Shown: positions 57,481 to 64,000 of the stretch, piece by piece
Numbering within the stretch: the first letter of the stretch is position 1
How the letters are laid out: each line of letters starts with the position of its first letter
Origin: Peromyscus leucopus
Lineage: Eukaryota; Chordata; Mammalia; Rodentia; Cricetidae
DNA: 64,000 bases
Reading direction: 5' to 3'
Assembly: GCF_004664715.2 (NCBI RefSeq)
Contig: NC_051082.1
Coordinates: 2,948,124-3,012,123, forward strand
Notes under the pieces: model-generated
The model's database searches: none
Seen by the model: only the letters and a program-made list of their open reading frames with translations
What the model was told of the DNA's origin: nothing
Translations under genes and position numbers: made by a program

Positions 57481-58555
57481 GCAAGCTAACCACCAGAATT
57501 TGGGCTGTGGGGGATAAAGTAATGTGGGAACTGGGATGTGTGGCCCAGCCACGGGGTGTGCCTGACGGGCGAAAGTTTTTATTTTATTTCATTCTTTCAG
57601 GCAATTTTCCCTCGAGACTTCTCAGAGGAAGCAGGTTAGCTGAGGAGTCGGAAGGGTCTGGAGTTAATCCTGGCTGCCTCTCTCTCTGCTGGGAAGCCCT
57701 AGGTAAGCTGCTCCCTCTCCGTGCTTACCGATGACGATGATGGCTGAACCGAGGGACTCGGCTGCTACGGAGGCTGACGTTCCTCTTCTGACCACCGTGC
57801 CTGGATTCCGTGTCTCTGGTTCTCCCCTCCTGGACAGGATCCATCGCTCACCATAGCGGTGTGTGACTAGGAGTTCCTGCCCTAGGCCTGGTTGGGCTGG
57901 TTCCCTCCAGGTCTGAGCTGCCTGCCTGCTGGCCAAGCCGCTGTGCCAACCTCCACGAAGGGAGGCCCGGCCAGCCACAGAGGAGTGTTCATGAGCGCGG
58001 AGTTAAACTCCATTTCCTTTAGCAGAGGGAGCCGTGCCCGCCTGGGCCAGGTGCCAGGCCAGAGTGCAGCTGGCAGAGAGTTGCCACAGCCACACCTGCT
58101 CCTAATGCCTACAGTGTGCAGCCATGCGTGGAGCCAGACTTCTGCTGCCAGCGCCGAGGGCGTCCGCTCTGAAGCCCATTGTGCCGATGGGCAGAATGAA
58201 GCTCGGCTTGACAAGATGCCTCTCAATGATGCCAACATCTGAGGCCGGACTCGGACCCCTTCTCCCATCCCTCTTTTCATGCATTTTTTTTTTTTGTTTC
58301 TTCCCCGTCCTCTTGGGAACTCAACGCTCACCAAGGGCGTTTGGGCTCCGGAGACGGCACAGTGTGGTTCTCGTGAAAGCTTGAGGATCTGAGTTCAAGA
58401 CCCAGAACTGGTGTGAAGAGAAGATGGGTGTGGCCTCATGCTCCGGGGACCCCAGGGCTGGGGAGGTGGAGACAGGAGGATCCATGGGGTGCCCCGGCCA
58501 GTCAGTCTTGCCTAATGTCCTGGAGTGGCAAAGTCCCTGTCTCAACCAAATAAAG

Positions 58556-58665
58556 TGGATCTGGGCACGGTGTGCACATGTTAAATCCCAGCACGCAGGG
58601 AGCAGAGATGAGAGGATCAGCCTGGGCTACAAAGTAAGACTGGGTCTCAACAAACACCCAATCAG
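58556..58665 (+). repeat. B1 SINE inside the B4
   Basis: CTGGGCACGGTGTGCACATG, TTAAATCCCAGCACGCAGGG, CAGCCTGGGCTACAAAGTAA and GACTGGGTCTCAACAAAC follow B1 with an internal deletion. Confidence 0.75.
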
Positions 58666-58682
58666 ACAAGTGAACAAAATCC

Positions 58683-58815
58683 TGTAAGACACTCAAGGAA
58701 CAAATGATGACACCCAAGGAACAAATGACATCATTCCTCAAGAGTAAATGATGATGTCATATCTGAGAAATAAATGATGTCATACCTGAGGAATCAATTA
58801 TATGATACCTGAGGT
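58683..58815. repeat. Tandem array of about 22-27 bp units with TGATGTCA
   Basis: About five units, each near CTGAGGAAYAAATGATGTCA plus TAC. ATGATGTCAT occurs twice and its reverse ATGACATCAT once. Built from the end of the B4, whose CTGAGGTTGTCC end follows. Confidence 0.75.
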
Positions 58816-58828
58816 TGTCCTCTGGCCT

Positions 58829-59155
58829 ACACACACACACACACACACATACACACACACACACACTCACTCACTCACTCACTCACATATTCACATACAC
58901 ACTCACACATTCACACACACATACATATTCACAATCATACAAGCACACATGCATACATTCACACATACATATGTTTACATGGACACGCTCACACAGATAC
59001 TCACACACTGACACATGCGCACATACATACACATAGTCACACATGCACATGCAGCCTCATATACAGCTACGCACACACACAATTACATACACAGTTGTAC
59101 ACACACACACACACACACACATACACACACGCACACACACACACACACTCAGACA
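58829..59155. repeat. Compound CA microsatellite
   Basis: CA runs, a CACT run at 58,864-58,885, CATACA units in the middle and CA at 59,098-59,148. Confidence 0.95.
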
Positions 59156-60539
59156 AAGGTACAGAGAGAGAACCTCAACTACATAGAGCTCAAAGCGCCA
59201 GCTGCTTGAACTGAAGCCCTAGGTGTGTGCGGCCAGGAGGTCAGGTTTTCAGACGTGGGGTTCGGGGCTGCCTTGGTGTCCGCGGTGGCCCTACAGGATC
59301 TGGGGATGGAATCACGCCGAGACCGTTCCCTCATGGCTGCAGCCAATGGGCTGGTCGTCCAGGCGCCAGACCTCGGGGCTCCTTTGTCTCTTTGGAATAA
59401 GTTCAACCTGACCGAGGATCTTTCCCGCCTGCGGCCAGACAGATGGGGCGCATCTTGCGCTTTGATTAGCACAGCCACGCTTGACCCAATGCCAGGGACC
59501 CACCGAGAAGCGTGTCACCGGGCATCCTCATCATGGCGTGAGCATCACAGCGTGACGCGAGGTCGTGGGGTGCTCGGGTCCCCACAGCAGTCTGTGGTAG
59601 ACTGAGATATTGGAAGCGCAGGGTGGAAGGACCTGGCTGTCCCAGGCCTTGCTCTTCGTGTGCCCTTCCCTCACCCACCGTGACATCGGGGCTCTGGGAG
59701 AGTGACCTCCTGCTGGTCCCAGGACATGCGGTCTGGCTGTGTTCCAAAGCACACGGACACCAGCAGGCAGGTTCCGCTGTGGCCTCGCCGGGAGTGCCTC
59801 ACGCTCGCTCATGGTGTTCTCCGGGCTGGGCAGCTCCTAGGGCTGGAGGTACCGCGCAGCCTGGGAGCCATCTGTGGCATCAACCCTACAAACACGTGTG
59901 TGGCCCGGGCAGCAGGGGCCCTGGCAGCCTCACAGCTGAAGACACCTGTCCTCCTGTCGGAGGAGGCCGGAGCTGGAGGCCTTCCAGGGCTCGGCCAGCT
60001 TAGGAAACCGGAGCCTGGGGCTCCCTCCGTCCCTCTGCGCTCCAGTTCCTGCTCTGGTTCTTGGTATTTGAGGCCAAAAATAAGGAGATTCTCGCCCCCC
60101 TTTGCTGTTCAAACATTTGACATTTTCCGCTGAAGCATGAGGTTTTCCGTGCGGTAGGTTCTGTTGCAGACACACAAAATCTGCCCGGAGAATTCACCAC
60201 CAAGGCTTTGATTCCGGAGTCCCTTTCTTCTTCCTTCCCCAGGGTGGTCAAGGAGCTCTCTTCCCACCGCTGGGAAGGTGGGCCACACGGGGCCCTGGGA
60301 CTGTGCACAAGCAAGCATGGTGTTCAAGATAAATACATTATGACACAATGGACACCTTCACACAAGCCAGAAGACACGACCCAGAATGGTTATGACCCAT
60401 GTGGACAGGGAAACACAGGCTAGGAATCTCAGCCGCTGAGGTTTCATGTCTGGGGCTTTCTGTCCATCCGTCCAAGGCTGAGCTCTGAGATCATGATCAC
60501 GCTGTGGTCCCGGTGCCAATCTCCGTTTGCTCTCTTGAG

Positions 60540-60725
60540 CGTGGACCCCTCTGTTCTTCCCTGTCTCCCTCCCGTTCCGTTCCTGCCTCCCTGTTCCTCC
60601 CTCTTTTCTCTTCATTTTTCTTTCTCTCTCCCTCCTCTCCTTCCTCCTCCCTTCTCCATCTCTCCCTTCTCTCTGTCTCTCTCTCTCTCTGTCTCTCTCT
60701 CTGTCTCTCTCTCTCTCTCTCTCTT
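60540..60725. repeat. CT-rich array
   Basis: Poly-pyrimidine DNA, becoming CTCTGTCTCTCTCTC units at 60,665-60,725, just before the B1. Confidence 0.93.
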
Positions 60726-60749
60726 TATTTCTTCCTTTTAAAGCTAATT

Positions 60750-60912
60750 TAGGCGGGGCAGTGGTGGCGCACGCCTTTAGTCCCAGCACTCGGGAGATAG
60801 AGCCAGGCGAATCTGTGAGTTTGAGGCCAGCCTGGGCTACAGAGTGAGATCCAGGACAGGCGCCAAAACTACACAGAGAAACCCTGTCTCGAAAAACCAA
60901 AAACCAAAACAA
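60750..60912 (+). repeat. Full-length B1 SINE, cricetid type
   Basis: GGCGGGGCAGTGGTGGCGCA, CGCCTTTAGTCCCAGCACTC, GTTTGAGGCCAGCCTGGGCT, CCAGGACAGGCGCCAAAACT and ACACAGAGAAACCCTGTCTC, with tail CGAAAAACCAAAAACC, make a complete, lightly diverged B1. The ACAGGCGCCAAAACTAC segment differs from mouse B1 as I know it. Confidence 0.93.
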
Positions 60913-61222
60913 AAGCTAAGTTAGTTTTACTTTCCACGGTAACTGTAGGTATTCACGGGTGCCATCCCAGCACACTGAACTGACATGTCAGGACAGTTGA
61001 CCGGGCTGCCGGTGTCCCCCGGCCCGATCCTTTCTTTGTGTCAGGAGCTCTCACAGTTCTCCGCACAGCTATTGGGAATATTCCATGGGCGGCTGCCAAC
61101 CTGTGGGCTCCCTACTGTGCGCACAAGATCAGAAGTGAGCGCTCTGTGCCGCTGCACCATTCACCCTCCTCTTCAAACACCCCACTCTGTGTGTGTCAGC
61201 GTGGGATGGTAGGCGTGTGGGA

Positions 61223-61224
<2 letters not shown>

Positions 61225-61259
<35 letters not shown>

Positions 61260-61514
61260 CTCATGTGTATGTGTGTGTGTGTGTGTATGTGGTGTGGAGC
61301 ACATGTGTGTGTGTGAGCCATGTGTAATGGTGTGGAGGTGTGTGTGTGTGTGAGCCCGTGTGTGTGTGTGGTGTGTGTGTGTGAGCACATGTGTGTGTGT
61401 GTGTGTGTGTGTGTGAGCCTGTGTGTACGTGGGTGTGGGAGCACATGTGTATGTGTGTGTGTGTGAGCCTGTGTGTACGTGGGTGTGGGAGCACAAGTGT
61501 ATGTGGGTGTGGGA

Positions 61515-61557
<43 letters not shown>

Positions 61558-61670
61558 CCCATGTGTACATGGGTGTGGGAGCACATGTGTGTGTGTGTGT
61601 GTGTGTGTGTACATGGGTGTGGGAGCACATGTGTATGTGGGTGTGGGAACTCTTCTGTACTTGGGTGTGT
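61225..61670. repeat. GT microsatellite with higher-order units
   Basis: GT runs alternate with repeated GTACRTGGGTGTGGGAGCAC segments at about 61,426, 61,476, 61,566 and 61,610, so blocks of about 45-90 bp have been copied. Long C/V and H/T frames are artefacts. Confidence 0.95.
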
Positions 61671-61859
61671 AGTTCATCACGTGGGCTGGCTCCTGCCCAC
61701 AGCTTCTGGTCTCCACAGCTCCCATGACCTGGCCGACCCCTGTGCACCTGCATGTCACGCCGGTGAGTGAAGCGTCCTAGTGGGTGGGGCAGGGAGGGGC
61801 CCCTGGGGCCTGGACCAAGTAAAAAGAGTAAGAAAAAATGAAAATCTCTCATCATGGGT

Positions 61860-61995
61860 TTGCGTGTGTTTGTGTTCGCATGTGTGCCTCTGTGTGCTGG
61901 TGCATGTGTGTGTACACACCTGTGCGCTGGTATATGTGCATATGCCCGTGTGTGTGAATGCATGTGTGTGCTGGGTGTGCATGTGTGTGGGGCTG
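61860..61995. repeat. TG-rich low-complexity stretch
   Basis: Irregular TGTGTGCATG/TGTGCGCTGG units. Confidence 0.85.
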
Positions 61996-62151
61996 AGAGG
62001 AGGACCTCTGGCCTTGCTCCCTAGGGACCCCACCCCACCCCCACCCCCGCCTTTCTGACTTGGCTGAGACTGGATGACTCGGTTGAGCTGGTAGGTCGAG
62101 TGAACCTCAGGGACTCCCGGTCTCTGCCCACCCAGATCTGGGACAACAAAC

Positions 62152-62412
62152 AACACGTCACTGTACATGGATGTTCAACAAACACGTCACTGTACATGGG
62201 TGTTCAACAAACACGTCACTGTACATGGGTGTTCAACAAACACGTCACTGTACATGGATGTTCAACAAACACGTCACTGTACATGGGTGTTCAACAAACA
62301 CGTCACTGTACATGGGTGTTCAACAAACACGTCACTGTACATGGGTGTTCAACAAACACGTCACTGTACATGGGTGTTCAACAAACACGTCACTGTACAT
62401 GGATGTCCAAAC
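62152..62412. repeat. 29-bp minisatellite, nine copies
   Basis: CGTCAC recurs at 62,156, 62,185, 62,214, 62,243, 62,272, 62,301, 62,330, 62,359 and 62,388, exactly 29 bases apart. Each unit has CACGTCACTGTACATGG then RTGTTCAACAAACA. Copies are identical except for one A/G position (A in copies 1, 4 and 9; G in the others) and changes at the end of copy 9. As 29 is not a multiple of three, an open frame can cycle through all three phases, giving the long false ORF from 62,100. Each unit contains TGACGTG on the minus strand. Confidence 0.97.
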
Positions 62413-62777
62413 AAGGTTCTAGGGAATTCAGCTCAGGCCTCACTCTGAGCACTTTGCCCTCTGAGCGGTCACCCCGGACTCCTGCCCCTGCCCCTGCCCC
62501 TGACGTCGACACTGAGGCTACCCTCACAAATGACAGTGGCTGTTCATCCACGCTTGGCCGGTGGCCCCTGAGCATCCCCTGTGTGCCGGACAGTCCAGCT
62601 CACCCTTCCCTCCTCCCACGCCTGCCAGCAGCTCACACGTGCCTCAGGCTGGGGACACAGAGTTTAAAGACAGACGCAGCCTCCGCTCTTGGGCATCTTA
62701 CAGCAAAAGCCACTCCTGTGCTGGGGGCCTTGGAGAATGGAGACATCTACAAGAGAGGGGCCACTGCAAGGGGTGGG

Positions 62778-62802
62778 ACAGACAGACAGACAGACAGACA
62801 GG
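62778..62802. repeat. GACA microsatellite
   Basis: Short run of GACA units (about six). Confidence 0.95.
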
Positions 62803-63289
62803 TTCTGCTCCCACCCCCACCTGAGAGCTGCCAGGGTGGGAGGCATGAGGAGCAAACTGCATCCCCAGCTACCCAGAGCTGGGCCTCAGGGTTTGCCTCA
62901 TGGGTGGTTTCCCTCCTCCCTCTGCTCCTGCAGAAGAGCCGGGTTCTGCTCCCTCGTCGCCCTCTCTGGCCCCGGGCAGCTCTTCTCTCTCTGAGCAGCT
63001 CTGTCACAGCACGAGGCAAGGCTGTTTCCACTTGGAAGCACTGTCAGGACGGATACCCTTCATTGCTCCTCTCAGCATCACGGCGGTGACATGTGGCCAA
63101 GGGGCCTGTGCGTCTCAGCCCAGCTTGTCACCCCGTCATCTCCCTCTGGACTGCAGCACATAACCAGCCAGGTGGTGCCTCCCTGGTGGCCGCAGCTCTG
63201 CAGCCTGATCTCCTGCGGGGTTCTGGCTCCCGGCCACCTCTTGGGGATTCCTCAGTTTACCACTTTTGCTGGAGATGGAACCAGCTTGT

Positions 63290-63400
63290 AGGAGAAGGGG
63301 GAAGGGAAGGGGGAGGGAGGGAGGGAGAGAGAGAGAAAGGGAGGGAGGTTGAGAGGGAGAGAGGGAAGGAGGGAGAGGGAGAGAGAGAAGGAGGAAGAGA
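63290..63400. repeat. GGGA/GAGA purine array
   Basis: G/A-only DNA of GGGA, GAGA and GGAA units. Confidence 0.93.
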
Positions 63401-63649
63401 ACATTTTTGCAAAGACTTCAGCTTTTCATAAAATAGGTTTTTAGCCTTTAAGTCACGGGGGTGGGATGTAGCAGCGAACAGCGTGACTGTTAGGGAGAGC
63501 CCGCCGGAGATGACCACTCAGACACAGCTCATAGCCAATCACAAATCTTTATTCCAGCCAGCTGGGACTACACTCAGGTATTCAGGGACCCAGTGTAGCC
63601 CAGAGCATTGAGACCAAGGGGTTTCTTCTAAAGGTGAAAGCCGCATCCT

Positions 63650-63651
<2 letters not shown>

Positions 63652-63717
<66 letters not shown>
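63652..63717. repeat. CT microsatellite
   Basis: Thirty-three uninterrupted CT units. Confidence 0.98.
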
Positions 63718-63719
<2 letters not shown>

Positions 63720-64000
63720 CAGCTGCAGGGAAGGTTTGCAGAAGCAGGAGGCCGGTTAACGGAAGCTAAGTTAGCTGGGGCATCTGGCCCTGAGTCCCAG
63801 AATAGACTTGGGTAATTTTCCATGGGATTCTCCATCGAGGAGATCAAATTAAGCCTGAAATGTCCCCGGCAAGAATACAAAGTGAACACAAACCTAACCC
63901 TGTGGCAGCGTTTCTGCTTTGTTTGAAGGCCACTGGGGGTTCCAGCCCTGGGAGAGAGACTGTCTGGAATGGAGGCCAACAGGGGCGCCACGCTGAGGCA

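Larger units (their letters stand above)
58345..58830 (+). repeat. B4 SINE split by a B1 and expanded by a tandem repeat
   Basis: The head and middle (58,350-58,545) read GGCTCCGGAGACGGCACAGT, GAGGATCTGAGTTCAAGACC and GGGGAGGTGGAGACAGGAGG, with CAAAGTCCCTGTCTCAACC. A B1 follows at 58,556-58,665. The B4 end, GATACCTGAGGTTGTCCTCT with GGCC, returns at 58,804, leading into the CA array. Between them lies a short tandem array (58,683-58,815). Confidence 0.65.
40451..64000. other. Intergenic DNA upstream of Sez6l
   Basis: This lies 5' of Sez6l, on the side facing Myo18b in the conserved mammalian order (established knowledge). I found no exon, splice pattern or RNA gene. Unlabelled stretches with nothing recognisable are 40,600-42,240, 43,020-45,000, 45,906-47,945, 48,110-48,480, 48,700-50,660, 51,796-52,170, 52,250-52,560, 55,030-56,530, 57,480-58,260, 59,156-60,540, 60,913-61,225, 62,410-63,290 and 63,718-64,000. 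Confidence 0.65.

Noticed and set aside
61196..61963. 255-codon minus-strand histidine/threonine frame
   Set aside because: Translation of the GT array on the opposite strand.
62152..62412. CRISPR-like array (29-bp repeat)
   Set aside because: The repeats are head-to-tail with no spacers, and this is a mammalian chromosome.
62100..63089. 329-codon open frame with repeated CTWV/HVTVHGC motifs
   Set aside because: The repeated peptide is the 29-bp minisatellite read in rotating frames. The downstream part shows no domain, and no exon signals support it.
43000..64000. Search for the 3' end of Myo18b
   Set aside because: No splice-flanked conserved frame was found. In mammals the two genes are separated by far more than 24 kb, so absence is expected.

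Overview
The window is mammalian nuclear DNA from a rodent. It has no bacterial-type gene density; it is almost entirely non-coding and is full of rodent SINEs (B1, B2/B3, B4, ID), older mammalian MIR and L1 remnants, LTR-type repeats and very many microsatellites. The youngest B1 copies (27,980-28,150 and 60,750-60,912) have the 3' half that I associate with hamsters, voles and deer mice, in which a GGCGC segment precedes the ending CTACACAGAGAAACCC. Two LTR-like repeats (51,365-51,795 and 54,194-54,595) also look cricetid. A cricetid rodent is therefore the best guess (inference).

Only one protein-coding exon can be supported. On the minus strand, 39,832-39,736 encodes a 32-residue signal peptide starting MPVARPHASG, ending in a phase-1 strong splice donor (AAG|GTAAGT) and lying in a CpG-rich promoter. 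I recognise it as exon 1 of Sez6l (seizure related 6 homolog like), a neuronal type I membrane protein with CUB and sushi domains. The rest of the gene lies beyond the low-coordinate end, so 1-39,735 is read as the 5' part of the long intron 1. From about 40.45 kb to 64 kb is intergenic DNA upstream of the gene, on the side where Myo18b lies in human and mouse. No Myo18b exon was seen.

Layout: 1-39.7 kb is intron 1, a mosaic of SINEs, MIRs, L1 fragments and CA/GT, GATA, GGAT and CATC arrays. It contains several AT-rich unique islands that could be regulatory, an expanded RE1/REST-like dyad at 38.6 kb and a MEF2/AP-1 cluster at 37.75-37.85 kb. The Sez6l promoter and leader occupy 39.4-40.6 kb, with a 14-bp-based minisatellite inside the leader. 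From 40.6 to 64 kb lie upstream repeats: an antisense L1 with recognisable ORF2 endonuclease remnants (52.56-53.92 kb), an LTR that splits a GATGGT array (54.0-55.03 kb), a B4 split by a B1 with an internal tandem expansion (58.3-58.8 kb), and a nine-copy 29-bp minisatellite carrying a TGACGTG motif in each unit (62.15-62.41 kb).

I found no new multi-gene system. The most informative unusual items are the leader minisatellite, the RE1-like dyad, the 29-bp CRE-like array and several nested insertions with visible boundaries. Nearly all long open frames here are translations of simple repeats. Repeat family names come from memory of consensus sequences, and edges are approximate unless stated.
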